Source: Thauera sp. UBA6194
Lineage (GTDB): Bacteria > Pseudomonadota > Gammaproteobacteria > Burkholderiales > Rhodocyclaceae
Length of the DNA: 64,000 nt
Direction of reading: 5' to 3'
NCBI GenBank assembly: GCA_002422685.1
Contig: DITC01000054.1
Span: forward strand, 1-64,000
Shown here: piece by piece, positions 8,877 to 18,369 of the stretch
How positions within the stretch are numbered: the stretch's first letter is position 1
How the letters are laid out: each line of letters opens with the position of its first letter
The notes under the pieces: generated by a model
Seen by the model: the letters and a program-made list of their open reading frames with translations, nothing else
Told to the model about the DNA's origin: nothing
The model's database searches: none
Translations under genes and position numbers: made by a program

Positions 8877-9788
8877 ATGAAACTCGCCCTCGGCCCCCTG
8901 CTCTACTACTGGCCGCACCAGAGCGTGCTCGATTTCTACGCCGACATGGCCGAAGCGCCGGTCGACAGCGTCTATCTCGGCGAGACCGTGTGCTCGCGCC
9001 GCCACGAGCTGCGCCTGGAAGACTGGCTCGAGGTCGGCCAGGTGCTCGCCGCCGCCGGCAAGGAGGTGGTCATGAGCTCCCAGGGCCTGATCGAATCCGA
9101 ATCCGACCTCAAGGTGCTGCGCCGCATCGTGCGCCAGAGCGCCGAGGGCGATCCCGGCTTTCGTGTCGAGGCCAACGACATGGGCGCGGTGCGCCTGCTC
9201 ACCGAAGCCGGCGTGAAGGACTGGATCGCCGGCCCCACGCTCAACATCTTCAACCCCGAAACCCTGCAGCTGATGATCGACGCCGGCGCCACGCGCTGGG
9301 CGGTCGCCCCCGAGATGTCGGGCGCCGCGCTCGCCGAGGTGCGCGCCGCACTCGCCGCGCCGATCGAGACCGAGGTCTTCGCCTACGGCCGCCTGCCGCT
9401 GGCGCACTCGGCGCGCTGCTTCACCGCCCGCCACTTCAACCTGCAGAAGGACACCTGCGAGTTCCGCTGCCTGTCAATCATGGACGGCATCACGCTGCGC
9501 ACGCGCGAGGGCGAGCCCTTCCTCACGCTCAACGGCGTGCAGACCCAGTCCGCCCGGGTGCACAACCTGCTCGGCGACCTGCCCGCGGTGCAAAAGAACG
9601 CCGAGGTGCTGCGCATCAGCCCGCAAGGCGCGCACACCCGCAAGATCATCGAACTCTTCCGCGCCGCGCTCGACGGCAGCATGACGCCCACCGACGCGCT
9701 CGGCGCCAGCCGTGAATGGATGGTGGAAGAGCCCTGCAACGGCTTCTGGCACGGCCGCGCCGGCGTCGAGCAGTACGTCGCCGCCTGA
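8877..9788 (+). CDS. ubiV: Oxygen-independent ubiquinone hydroxylase subunit UbiV (U32 peptidase fold)
   Basis: Partner of UbiU in O2-independent ring hydroxylation during ubiquinone synthesis. The 303-residue protein opens with [12 protein letters not shown] as in UbiV and keeps four cysteines for the 4Fe-4S cluster at residues 39, 181, 194 and 198 ([18 protein letters not shown]), the same C-x12-C-x3-C spacing as in characterised UbiV. It lies 182 bases after ubiU and 108 before ubiT. Loss of the pair would be expected to impair ubiquinone-dependent anaerobic respiration. Confidence 0.94.
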   Translation: MKLALGPLLYYWPHQSVLDFYADMAEAPVDSVYLGETVCSRRHELRLEDWLEVGQVLAAAGKEVVMSSQGLIESESDLKVLRRIVRQSAEGDPGFRVEANDMGAVRLLTEAGVKDWIAGPTLNIFNPETLQLMIDAGATRWAVAPEMSGAALAEVRAALAAPIETEVFAYGRLPLAHSARCFTARHFNLQKDTCEFRCLSIMDGITLRTREGEPFLTLNGVQTQSARVHNLLGDLPAVQKNAEVLRISPQGAHTRKIIELFRAALDGSMTPTDALGASREWMVEEPCNGFWHGRAGVEQYVAA

Positions 9789-9896
9789 CCCGCGCCAGCG
9801 GGCTTGTGCGTGCATCCATCGAGGCCGAACGCGCCGCGCACCCAAGCCCGAGCCCCTGCCTGAATTCGCTGCCTGCCCCGCTTCCGGAGACCGAAC

Positions 9897-10430
9897 ATGC
9901 CTGCCCTGCCTTCCCTTCCGCGCCCGCCCCTGCCCACCGAGCTGCTGCCCGGCAACCTGCGCCAGCGCATCGGCGAGCGCCTGGAAAGCTTCCGCATCCC
10001 CGACTTCACCGTGCCCGCGCCGCTGGCGAAGCTCGTCTCGCGCCTGCCGCAGCAGCCGCCCACCCACGTGCTGACGCTCGCGCTCAACCTCGCGCTCGGC
10101 CGCATCCTTCCGCGCGACACGCTCGCGCCACTCACCGGCCATCACCTGCAGATGCGGGTGCTCGACGCCGGCCTCACGCTCGACTTCACGCTCACCGAAC
10201 AGGGCTTCCGGCGTGCTGCACCGGCAACGGGCAAGAAGCCCGACCTGATCATCTCGGCCACCACCCGCGACTTCATGGCGCTGGCGCTGCGCGAGGAAGA
10301 CCCCGACACGCTGTTCTTCAGCCGCCGCCTGCGCATGGAAGGCGACACCGACCTCGGCCTGCTGGTCAAGAACACGCTCGACGCAGTGGACTGGGACGCG
10401 CTCAAGCAAAAGCTCACCGGCCGGCGCTGA
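9897..10430 (+). CDS. ubiT: Anaerobic ubiquinone accessory factor UbiT (SCP2 domain)
   Basis: UbiT is an SCP2-domain lipid-binding protein thought to replace UbiJ in organising quinone synthesis when oxygen is absent. This 177-residue protein has an N-terminal helical lead and an SCP2 fold from about residue 55, ending with the characteristic hydrophobic/acidic pattern LFFSRRLRMEGDTDLGLLVKNTLD that is conserved in UbiT/UbiJ. It completes the ubiU-ubiV-ubiT series on one strand and is probably read from the same FNR-type promoter. Confidence 0.9.
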   Translation: MPALPSLPRPPLPTELLPGNLRQRIGERLESFRIPDFTVPAPLAKLVSRLPQQPPTHVLTLALNLALGRILPRDTLAPLTGHHLQMRVLDAGLTLDFTLTEQGFRRAAPATGKKPDLIISATTRDFMALALREEDPDTLFFSRRLRMEGDTDLGLLVKNTLDAVDWDALKQKLTGRR

Positions 10431-10439
10431 GCATCGCGC

Positions 10440-10471
10440 GCGCGCGCGGACTGACGGCGGACCGCGCGCGC
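10440..10471 (+). other. GC-only hairpin after ubiT
   Basis: Ten-base arms at 10440-10449 and 10462-10471, made almost only of alternating GC, flank a 12-base loop just after the ubiT stop. There is no T tract. It may slow or end ubiUVT transcription before thiL, but alternating GC of this kind can also arise by chance in GC-rich DNA. Confidence 0.3.
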
Positions 10472-10582
10472 GCCTGGGCCAGCCTGGGTGCGCGCGGCGC
10501 GCGTGCTCCACAGGGTGTGCGTTAAGCTAGGCGCCCGTCCCGATTCACGGTGTCGCAGCGCGCGGCGCCGCGCTGCCTCGCA

Positions 10583-11542
10583 ATGCCCTCCGAATTCGAC
10601 CTCATCCGGCGCCATTTCACCCGCCCGACCCGGCACACCGACCTCGCGGGCGGCGACGACGCCGCGCTGCTGCGCGCACGCCCCGGCATGCAGTTGGCCG
10701 TATCCACCGACATGCTGGTCGCCGGCACGCACTTCTTCGCCGACACCGACCCCGAGGACCTGGGCTGGAAGACGCTGGCGGTGAATGTCTCCGACCTCGC
10801 CGCCATGGGCGCGGCGCCACGCTGGGCCTTTCTCGCGCTCGCCCTGCCCGGTGCCGATGAAGCCTGGATCGCACCGTTCGCGCGCGGTCTGTTCGCCTGC
10901 GCCGACGTCCACGGTGTGGACCTCGCCGGTGGCGACACCACGCGCGGACCGCTGACGCTGTCGGTGACCATCGTCGGCGAGGTCGCGCAGGGCCGCGCGA
11001 TCACCCGCGGCGGCGGGCGCGCGGGCGACGACCTGTGGGTGTCGGGCCAGCCGGGCATGGCCGCGCTCGGGCTCGCGGCGCTGCGCGGCGAGGCCGCGCT
11101 CACGCCCGCCGGCCGCGCCGCGTGCGTCGCCGCGCTGCAGCGCCCGCAGCCGCGCGTCGCCCTCGGCCTGGCGCTGCACGGCGTGGCGAGCGCGATGCTC
11201 GACGTCTCCGACGGCCTGCTCGGCGACCTCGGCCACATCCTCGAATGCTCCGCCACGGGCGCAACGCTCGAGCTCGCCGCGCTGCCGCTGGACGCCTTGC
11301 TGCACGCCGGCGCCGACCCTACGCTGGCGCAACGCTGTCTGCTCGCCGGCGGCGACGACTACGAGCTGCTCTTCGCCGCCCCGGCGGCGCGGCGTGACGC
11401 GGTGGCCGACATCGGCACCCGGCTCGGCCTCGCACTGCACCGGATCGGCACCCTGACCGATTCGCCCGGCGCGCTCCGGCTGCGCACGCGCGACGGCGAG
11501 TTGGTGCCTGCGACGTGCTCGGGCTACGATCACTTCGGCTGA
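10583..11542 (+). CDS. thiL: Thiamine-monophosphate kinase
   Basis: ThiL phosphorylates thiamine monophosphate to the active cofactor thiamine diphosphate. The 319-residue protein shows the family motifs GGDDAALL near the N terminus, STDMLVAGTHF, a VNVSDLAAMGA stretch and GGDDYELLF near the C terminus. The start at 10583 (MPSEFDLI) matches the usual ThiL N terminus; a GTG 33 bases upstream is in frame but less likely. It precedes pgpA, a very common pairing. Confidence 0.95.
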   Translation: MPSEFDLIRRHFTRPTRHTDLAGGDDAALLRARPGMQLAVSTDMLVAGTHFFADTDPEDLGWKTLAVNVSDLAAMGAAPRWAFLALALPGADEAWIAPFARGLFACADVHGVDLAGGDTTRGPLTLSVTIVGEVAQGRAITRGGGRAGDDLWVSGQPGMAALGLAALRGEAALTPAGRAACVAALQRPQPRVALGLALHGVASAMLDVSDGLLGDLGHILECSATGATLELAALPLDALLHAGADPTLAQRCLLAGGDDYELLFAAPAARRDAVADIGTRLGLALHRIGTLTDSPGALRLRTRDGELVPATCSGYDHFG

Positions 11543-11595
11543 GGCCCGCGCGGCCTCGAACCCGCCCCCTCCTGCTCAGGACAAGCACCCCGACC

Positions 11596-12078
11596 ATGCG
11601 CCCCACCCTCCGCCTGATGATGAGTCACCCCGCGCACTTCATCTCCCTGGGCTTCGGCTCCGGCCTGTCGCCGTGGGCGCCCGGGACGATGGGCAGCCTG
11701 CTCGCGTGGCTGCTGTACCCGCTGATTCGCACCCCGGTGTCCGAGTTCGTCTTTCTCGCCCTGCTCGCGAGCTTCTTCGTGGCCGGCGTGCTCGCCGCCG
11801 AACGCACCGGCAAGGCGCTGGGCGTCTCCGACCATGGCGGCATCGTCTGGGACGAGATGGTGGCGGTCTGGCTGGTGCTGCTGTTTACACCCGCGACCCT
11901 GCTCTGGCAGGCGGTGGCGGTGGCGCTGTTCCGCTTCTTCGACATCGTCAAGCCGCCGCCGGTGCGCTGGGCCGACCGCAGCTTCAAGGGCGGCTTCGGC
12001 GTCATGCTCGACGACCTCCTCGCCGCAGGCTACACCTTGCTCGCACTCGCAATCCTCGTCACCCTGATCGGCGCCTGA
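11596..12078 (+). CDS. pgpA: Phosphatidylglycerophosphatase A
   Basis: PgpA removes the phosphate from phosphatidylglycerol phosphate at the inner membrane in phospholipid synthesis. The 160-residue protein has the signature GSGLSPWAPGTMGSL near the N terminus, an acidic DEMVAVW motif, and four hydrophobic helices. The start at 11596 is preferred; a longer frame would overlap thiL by about 28 bases. It lies between thiL and pncC in the usual order. Confidence 0.94.
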   Translation: MRPTLRLMMSHPAHFISLGFGSGLSPWAPGTMGSLLAWLLYPLIRTPVSEFVFLALLASFFVAGVLAAERTGKALGVSDHGGIVWDEMVAVWLVLLFTPATLLWQAVAVALFRFFDIVKPPPVRWADRSFKGGFGVMLDDLLAAGYTLLALAILVTLIGA

Positions 12079-12082
12079 ACCC

Positions 12083-12580
12083 ATGAGCGACCCCGAACTC
12101 GACGCACTCTCGCGCCAGGTCGGCGCAGCGCTCGCCCAGCGCGGCTGGCGCCTCGCGACCGCCGAGTCGTGCACGGGCGGCTGGATCGCCGAGGCGCTCA
12201 CCGCGATCAGCGGCAGCTCGGCCTGGTTCGACCGCGGCTTCGTGACCTACTCCAATGAAGCCAAGACGGACATGCTCGGCGTTGCCGCGCAGACCCTGGC
12301 CGCGCACGGCGCGGTGAGCGAGGCCACCGTGCGCGAGATGGCCGAGGGCGCGCTCGCGCGCAGCCTGGCCGAGGTCGCGGTGGCGGTCTCGGGCGTCGCC
12401 GGCCCCACCGGCGGCACCGCCGCGAAGCCTGTGGGCATGGTGTGCATCGGCTGGGCCGCCAAGGGCTCACCCACGCGCAGCCTGACCCTTCGTTTCGCCG
12501 GCGACCGCACAGCGGTGCGTCGGCAGACGGTCGTCCGCGCGCTCGACGGCATCCTCGAGCTGGCCGCCCGAGCGCCCTGA
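12083..12580 (+). CDS. pncC: Nicotinamide-nucleotide amidohydrolase PncC (CinA C-terminal family)
   Basis: PncC deamidates nicotinamide mononucleotide in pyridine nucleotide recycling. The protein is 165 residues, the length of the stand-alone CinA C-terminal domain, with the motif TAESCTGGWI near residue 28 and the VSGVAGPTGGT stretch. It starts 4 bases after pgpA and precedes recA, where this gene is often found and was formerly named cinA. Confidence 0.92.
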   Translation: MSDPELDALSRQVGAALAQRGWRLATAESCTGGWIAEALTAISGSSAWFDRGFVTYSNEAKTDMLGVAAQTLAAHGAVSEATVREMAEGALARSLAEVAVAVSGVAGPTGGTAAKPVGMVCIGWAAKGSPTRSLTLRFAGDRTAVRRQTVVRALDGILELAARAP

Positions 12581-12671
12581 CGACGCGGCCGCGCGCTTGC
12601 GCCGCGGCTATTTATTTGGCATTAGTGCACCACGCCTTCCCGTCCGCGGCACGCGACGACGAGAAAATTTT

Positions 12672-12701
12672 TTGCCTGTAAATTCGTACAGGCTCTAAAC
12701 T
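12672..12701 (+). promoter_or_regulatory. recA promoter
   Basis: A -35 like TTGCCT (12672-12677) and a -10 like TAAACT (12696-12701) are 18 bases apart and overlap the LexA box. This is the layout expected for a repressible recA promoter. The -10 is a moderate match. Confidence 0.55.
12676..12691 (+). promoter_or_regulatory. LexA (SOS) box of recA
   Basis: CTGTAAATTCGTACAG matches the proteobacterial SOS box core CTGT-N8-ACAG exactly and lies 86 bases before the recA start, overlapping the promoter. It implies LexA repression and DNA-damage induction of recA, and probably of recX behind it. Confidence 0.9.
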
Positions 12702-12777
12702 GGCGCCATGCACGAGGCAGGCCGCATCGCCTGCAATCTTTGTGCCATAATCAGCTCAACTTACAGGACGCACTTTC

Positions 12778-13812
<1,035 letters not shown>

Positions 13813-13828
13813 GCGGGGTCGAGCGCAC

Positions 13829-14278
13829 ATGGGCGAGCCGACCCTGCGCGAGCGCGCGCTCCGTCACCTCGCCCGGCGCGACCACTCGCGCGCCGAGCTC
13901 AGCCGCAAGCTCGCCAGCCACGGCGAGCCCGACGAGATCGCCGCCGTCATCGACCGCATGGGCGAGCTCGGCCTGCAGTCGGACGGCCGCTATGCCGAGG
14001 CCTTCGTGCGCAGCAAGTCGGCGCGCTTCGGCAGCACCCGGCTACGCAGCGAGCTCAGCCGCCGCGGCGTCGACCGTGACCTGATCGACGCCGCGCTCGA
14101 AACCGAATGCGTAGAATCCGAGACCGAGCGCGCGCGTGCCGTGCTGCGCGGCCGTTTCTCCACCCCACCCGCCGATGCCCGCGAATGGGGGCGCCAGGCG
14201 CGCTTCCTGCAAACCCGCGGCTTCGCACCCGAACTGATCCGCAAGCTGCTGAAAGAGCCCTACGATGAGTCTGCTTAA
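13829..14278 (+). CDS. recX: RecA regulator RecX
   Basis: RecX binds RecA filaments and limits their activity. The 149-residue protein consists of tandem three-helix repeats, with the typical N-terminal [15 protein letters not shown] pattern and the [18 protein letters not shown] end ([14 protein letters not shown]). It follows recA closely, and its end overlaps the start of lptB by 14 bases. Confidence 0.95.
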   Translation: MGEPTLRERALRHLARRDHSRAELSRKLASHGEPDEIAAVIDRMGELGLQSDGRYAEAFVRSKSARFGSTRLRSELSRRGVDRDLIDAALETECVESETERARAVLRGRFSTPPADAREWGRQARFLQTRGFAPELIRKLLKEPYDESA

Positions 14279-14987
14279 GGTCGCCGGCCTGCAAAAGCGC
14301 TACAAGGCGCGCACCGTCGTGCACGACGTCGGCTTCGATGTCGGCTCGGGCGAGGTCGTCGGCCTGCTCGGCCCCAACGGCGCCGGCAAGACGACCTGTT
14401 TCTACATGATCGTCGGCCTGGTGCGCGCCGACGGCGGCCAGATCAGCCTCGACGACCGCGACCTCACCCACCTCCCCATCCATGCACGCGCGCGCCTCGG
14501 CCTGTCCTACCTGCCGCAGGAGATGAGCGTGTTCCGCAAGCTCACCGTGGCCGAAAACATCCAGGCCGTGCTCGAGCTGCAGGGCCTGGACAAGCGCCAG
14601 GTGGGCGAGCGCCTCGAAGAGCTGCTGATCGAGCTCGGCATCCACCACCTGCGCGACAACACCGCGATCTCGCTCTCGGGCGGCGAGCGCCGGCGCTGCG
14701 AAATCGCACGCGCACTGGCCACCGACCCGCGCCTGATCCTGCTCGACGAACCCTTCGCGGGCGTCGACCCGATCGCGGTCATCGACATCCAGAAGATCAT
14801 CCGCTTTCTCAAGGAGCGCGGCATCGGCGTGCTGATCACCGACCACAACGTGCGCGAGACGCTGGGCATCTGCGACCGCGCGTACATCATCAGCGAAGGG
14901 CGCGTGCTCGCGAGCGGCCAGCCGACCGAGATCATCGAGAACGAGCAGGTACGCCAGGTCTACCTCGGCGAACACTTCCGGCTCTGA
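14265..14987 (+). CDS. lptB: Lipopolysaccharide export ATPase LptB
   Basis: LptB powers extraction of LPS from the inner membrane with LptFG and LptC. The 240-residue ATPase has Walker [10 protein letters not shown] at 36-44, signature LSGGERRR, and Walker B LILLDEPF. The text around the Q loop ([14 protein letters not shown]) is characteristic of LptB rather than of other ABC ATPases. It is followed by rpoN, the conserved lptB-rpoN-hpf-ptsN order; lptA and lptC, often upstream elsewhere, are not here. Confidence 0.96.
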   Translation: MSLLKVAGLQKRYKARTVVHDVGFDVGSGEVVGLLGPNGAGKTTCFYMIVGLVRADGGQISLDDRDLTHLPIHARARLGLSYLPQEMSVFRKLTVAENIQAVLELQGLDKRQVGERLEELLIELGIHHLRDNTAISLSGGERRRCEIARALATDPRLILLDEPFAGVDPIAVIDIQKIIRFLKERGIGVLITDHNVRETLGICDRAYIISEGRVLASGQPTEIIENEQVRQVYLGEHFRL

Positions 14988-15009
14988 GCCTGCACCCGCG
15001 CCCCAGGTC

Positions 15010-16467
15010 ATGAAACCCAGTCTCCAGCTCAAGCTCTCGCAGCACCTCACGCTGACGCCGCAACTGCAGCAGTCGATCAAGCTGCTGCAATTGTCGACGA
15101 TCGAGCTCAACCAGGAGATCGAACGCTTCCTGCTCGAGAACCCGATGCTCGAGCGCGAGGAAGGCGAGGCCGACTTCGTGCCGGCATCGGCGGCCACGCC
15201 GAGCGCACAGCAGGCGCCCGAGCAGGCCCCGCCCGAAAGCACCGCCGAGCAGGGCAACGAGACGCCCCGCCAGGACGGCGGCGAAGGCAGCAGCGAGGAT
15301 GAAGGCATCGACTGGTCCAACGTGGGCACCGGCGCCTCGAGCCGCAGCGAGGACGACGACGACGTCGACTACCAGGACCTCCAGGCCGCGGGCGTCCCGC
15401 TGCGCGAGCATCTCGACGAGCAGATCGCGCTGTCCCCCCTGTCCGACCGCGACCGCACGCTGGTGCGCTTCATCATCGAAGCCCTGGACGACGACGGCTA
15501 CCTGCATCAGTCGCTCGAGGACCTGCTCGAGCTCATCCCGGCCGAATCCGGCGTCGAGCTCGACGACCTCGCAATCGCCCTGCACCACGTGCAGAACCTC
15601 GAGCCCGCCGGCATCGGCGCGCGCACGCCGCAGGAATGTCTGGCCCTGCAGCTGCGCACGCTCGCCGAGGACGAGACCCGGACGCTCGCGCTCGAAATCG
15701 TCACCCGGCACCTCGAGCTGCTCGCCGAGCGCAACTTCGTCAAGCTCAAGAAGCTCACCGGCTGCGACGACGAGGCGCTGCGCGCCGCGCACGCCCTGAT
15801 CTGCAGCCTCGACCCGCACCCCGGTTCACGCTACTCGACCAGCGAGACGCGCTACGTGCTGCCCGACGTGATCGTGCGCAAGCTGCGCGGCCGCTGGACG
15901 GTGAGCCTGAACCAGGACGCCATGCCGCGCCTGCGCATCAACCGCCTGTACGCCAGCCTGCTGCAGCAGAACCGCGGACAGACGGGCGGGCTCGGCGGCC
16001 AGCTGCAGGAAGCGCGCTGGCTGATCCGCAACGTCCAGCAGCGCTTCGACACCATCCTGCGCGTCTCCCAGGCCATCGTTGACCAGCAGCGACAGTTCTT
16101 CGATCATGGGGCCGTGGCCATGCGCCCGCTCACCCTGCGGGAGATCGCGGACCAGCTCGAGCTGCACGAATCGACCGTCTCGCGCGTGACCACGCAAAAG
16201 TACATGGCTACGCCGCGCGGTGTGTTCGAACTCAAGTATTTCTTCGGCAGTCACGTCGCCACCGACACCGGCGGAGCGGCTTCTTCCACTGCGATTCGCG
16301 CGCTGATTCGTCAGCTGGTGGAAGCCGAAGACAGCAAGAAACCGCTGTCCGACGCCAAGATTGCAGAAGTCCTCGGCCAGCAGGGTATCGTGGTCGCACG
16401 GCGCACCATCGCCAAGTATCGCGAGTCCCTCAATATCCCGCCGGTCAGCATGCGCAAATCGATCTGA
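15010..16467 (+). CDS. rpoN: RNA polymerase sigma-54 factor
   Basis: Sigma-54 directs transcription from -24/-12 promoters that need enhancer-binding ATPases, often for nitrogen and motility genes. The 485-residue protein has the glutamine/leucine-rich activator region I (LSQHLTLTPQLQQSIKLLQLS), an acidic linker at roughly 60-120, the core-binding domain, the helix-turn-helix and the RpoN box ARRTIAKYRE at about 463-472. It sits in the standard cluster with hpf and ptsN. Confidence 0.98.
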   Translation: MKPSLQLKLSQHLTLTPQLQQSIKLLQLSTIELNQEIERFLLENPMLEREEGEADFVPASAATPSAQQAPEQAPPESTAEQGNETPRQDGGEGSSEDEGIDWSNVGTGASSRSEDDDDVDYQDLQAAGVPLREHLDEQIALSPLSDRDRTLVRFIIEALDDDGYLHQSLEDLLELIPAESGVELDDLAIALHHVQNLEPAGIGARTPQECLALQLRTLAEDETRTLALEIVTRHLELLAERNFVKLKKLTGCDDEALRAAHALICSLDPHPGSRYSTSETRYVLPDVIVRKLRGRWTVSLNQDAMPRLRINRLYASLLQQNRGQTGGLGGQLQEARWLIRNVQQRFDTILRVSQAIVDQQRQFFDHGAVAMRPLTLREIADQLELHESTVSRVTTQKYMATPRGVFELKYFFGSHVATDTGGAASSTAIRALIRQLVEAEDSKKPLSDAKIAEVLGQQGIVVARRTIAKYRESLNIPPVSMRKSI

Positions 16468-16484
16468 CAACAACAGGAGTCACC

Positions 16485-16808
16485 ATGAATCTGAACATCA
16501 CCGGGCATCACGTCGAAGTCACCCCCGCCATTCGCGACTACGTCACCACCAAGCTGGATCGGGTGATCCGCCACTTCGACAACGTCACCAGCGTCGGCGT
16601 GATCTTGTCGGTCGAGAAGCTCAAGCAGAAGGCCGAAGTCACGCTGCACGTGCGCGGCAAGGACATCTTCGTCGAAAGCGACGACACCGACCTGTACGCA
16701 GCCATCGACGCGATGTCCGACAAACTCGAGCGTCAGGTTCAGAAGTACAAGCAGAAGATGACCGAACACAACCACGAGTCGCTCAAGCACCAGCCGCCCG
16801 AAGCCTGA
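16485..16808 (+). CDS. hpf: Ribosome hibernation promoting factor
   Basis: HPF binds the 30S decoding region in stationary phase and helps ribosome dimerisation or silencing. The 107-residue protein is of the short HPF type, beginning MNLNITGHHVEVTPAIRDYV, with no long C-terminal dimerisation domain, so it would need a partner such as RMF for dimers. It follows rpoN after 17 bases, as in most proteobacteria. Confidence 0.94.
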   Translation: MNLNITGHHVEVTPAIRDYVTTKLDRVIRHFDNVTSVGVILSVEKLKQKAEVTLHVRGKDIFVESDDTDLYAAIDAMSDKLERQVQKYKQKMTEHNHESLKHQPPEA

Positions 16809-16826
16809 GTCTTTCGTTACAGCACC

Positions 16827-16854
16827 GTGACCGGGGTGCGGATGTGGTTATAAT
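16827..16854 (+). promoter_or_regulatory. Putative promoter for ptsN-hprK
   Basis: A perfect -10 TATAAT (16849-16854) is preceded by GTGACC (16827-16832) with a 16-base spacer. It lies in the hpf-ptsN gap, about 95 bases before the ptsN start, and suggests that ptsN-hprK can be read separately from rpoN-hpf. Confidence 0.45.
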
Positions 16855-16900
16855 GCGCGCGTTTTGACGACGCCTGCAGCGCCCGCCCCGGATAGACAGT

Positions 16901-16928
16901 CGCCCCGGCGACCTGGATGGCCGGGGCG
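16901..16928 (+). other. Hairpin in the ptsN leader
   Basis: CGCCCCGGC (16901-16909) and GCCGGGGCG (16920-16928) form a perfect 9-bp stem with a 10-base loop, 20 bases ahead of the ptsN ATG. There is no T tract, so it is more likely a leader structure than a terminator. Confidence 0.45.
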
Positions 16929-16948
16929 TCGTGTTTGCACACCTGCGA

Positions 16949-17434
16949 ATGAGCCTGATATCCCAACTCCTGCCACTGACCAATGTGGTGGTCGACCTCG
17001 AAGCCAGCAGCAAGAAGCGCGTCTTCGAGCAAGCCGGCCTGCTGTTCGAGAACAACCAGGGCATCGGTCGCAGCACCGTTTTCGACAGCCTGTTCGCGCG
17101 CGAACGCCTCGGCTCAACCGGCCTGGGGCAGGGCATCGCGATCCCGCACGGCCGCATCAAGGGCCTCAAGGATGCCGCGGGGGCCTTCCTGCGCCTCGCC
17201 ACGCCGGTGCAGTTCGATGCCCCCGACGGCCGTCCGGTCAGCATGCTGTTCGTGCTGCTCGTGCCCGAGCAAGCCAACGAGACGCACCTGCAGCTGCTCT
17301 CCGAGCTCGCCCAGATGTTCAGCGACCGCGACTTTCGCGAAGCGCTGCAGAACGCAGCCGATCCGGCGCACATCCACCAGATGTTCATGAACTGGGGCGC
17401 CCATGCGGCAGACCAGCCTGACCCGGCTGTATGA
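16949..17434 (+). CDS. ptsN: Nitrogen PTS EIIA component PtsN
   Basis: PtsN (EIIA-Ntr) is a regulatory phosphocarrier, modified on histidine by the nitrogen PTS, that tunes potassium, nitrogen and stress responses. The 161-residue protein carries the phosphorylatable histidine at residue 67 in GIAIPHGRI. The ATG at 16949 gives the usual start MSLISQLLP; a GTG 18 bases upstream is in frame. It overlaps hprK by 32 bases, so the two are coupled. Confidence 0.93.
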   Translation: MSLISQLLPLTNVVVDLEASSKKRVFEQAGLLFENNQGIGRSTVFDSLFARERLGSTGLGQGIAIPHGRIKGLKDAAGAFLRLATPVQFDAPDGRPVSMLFVLLVPEQANETHLQLLSELAQMFSDRDFREALQNAADPAHIHQMFMNWGAHAADQPDPAV

Positions 17435-18356
17435 GCTGCACCGCGACAGTCTCAACCTGACCCACGTCAGCGGGGGCCTCGGCGCCCGCCTCAGCGTCGG
17501 CGAAGAACGCATCTGGCCGGCAGACCTCATCGGCCACCTCAACCTGATCCACCCCACCCGGCTGCAGGTGCTCGGTGCAGCAGAGATGGCCTGGGCGCAG
17601 CGCCAGTCCAACGACAAGGTCGCGCACCACCTCAACGAGATCCTGTCGGCGCACCCGCCCGCCATCATCGTGGCCGACGGCTGCGAGGTGCCCAACATTC
17701 TGCACGGCATCTGCGAAGCACACGACGTGGCGCTGTTCACCGCGCGCCACCCCTCGGCCAGCGTCATCGACCAGCTTCGCCTCTACCTGTCGCGCGAGCT
17801 CGCCGAGAAGGTCTCCCTGCACGGCGTGTTCATGGACGTGCTCGGCCTGGGCGTGCTGATCACCGGCGACTCGGGTGCGGGCAAGTCCGAACTCGGCCTG
17901 GAGCTCATCTCGCGCGGGCACGGCCTGGTCGCCGACGACGTGGTCGAGTTTTCGCGCATCGCGCCCACGGTGCTCGAAGGGCGCAGCCCCGAGATGCTGC
18001 AGGACTTCATCGAGGTGCGCGGGCTCGGCCTGCTCGACATCCGCACCATCTTCGGCGAAACGGCCTGCCGCCGTAAGATGCGCCTGCGCATCATCTGCCA
18101 CCTCGACCGCCGCCAGCCCGGCCCCGGCGACCCGAGCCGGCTGCCGCTGCAGCAGGAAACCCAGGACATCCTCGGCGTCAAGATCGCGCGCGTGGTGCTG
18201 CCCGTGGCCGCCGGGCGCAACCTCGCGGTGCTGCTCGAGGCCGCCGTGCGCTCGACCATCCTGCGTCTGCGCGGCATCGACTCGACCCAGGTCTTCATCG
18301 AGCGCCAGAACAAGGCCCTGCAGGCCAATGCGCACGAGGTCGCACCCAAAAAGTGA
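17403..18356 (+). CDS. hprK: HPr kinase/phosphorylase
   Basis: HprK phosphorylates or dephosphorylates HPr on serine, a regulatory rather than transport role in proteobacteria. The 317-residue protein has an N-terminal HprK domain and a C-terminal catalytic domain with Walker A GDSGAGKS at 155-162 and the family motif GLGLLDIRTIFG. ptsH and ptsI are not in the window. In many relatives rapZ follows hprK; here the next gene is an asmA-like gene instead. Confidence 0.95.
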   Translation: MRQTSLTRLYELHRDSLNLTHVSGGLGARLSVGEERIWPADLIGHLNLIHPTRLQVLGAAEMAWAQRQSNDKVAHHLNEILSAHPPAIIVADGCEVPNILHGICEAHDVALFTARHPSASVIDQLRLYLSRELAEKVSLHGVFMDVLGLGVLITGDSGAGKSELGLELISRGHGLVADDVVEFSRIAPTVLEGRSPEMLQDFIEVRGLGLLDIRTIFGETACRRKMRLRIICHLDRRQPGPGDPSRLPLQQETQDILGVKIARVVLPVAAGRNLAVLLEAAVRSTILRLRGIDSTQVFIERQNKALQANAHEVAPKK

Positions 18357-18369
18357 AGGAGAACCGCGC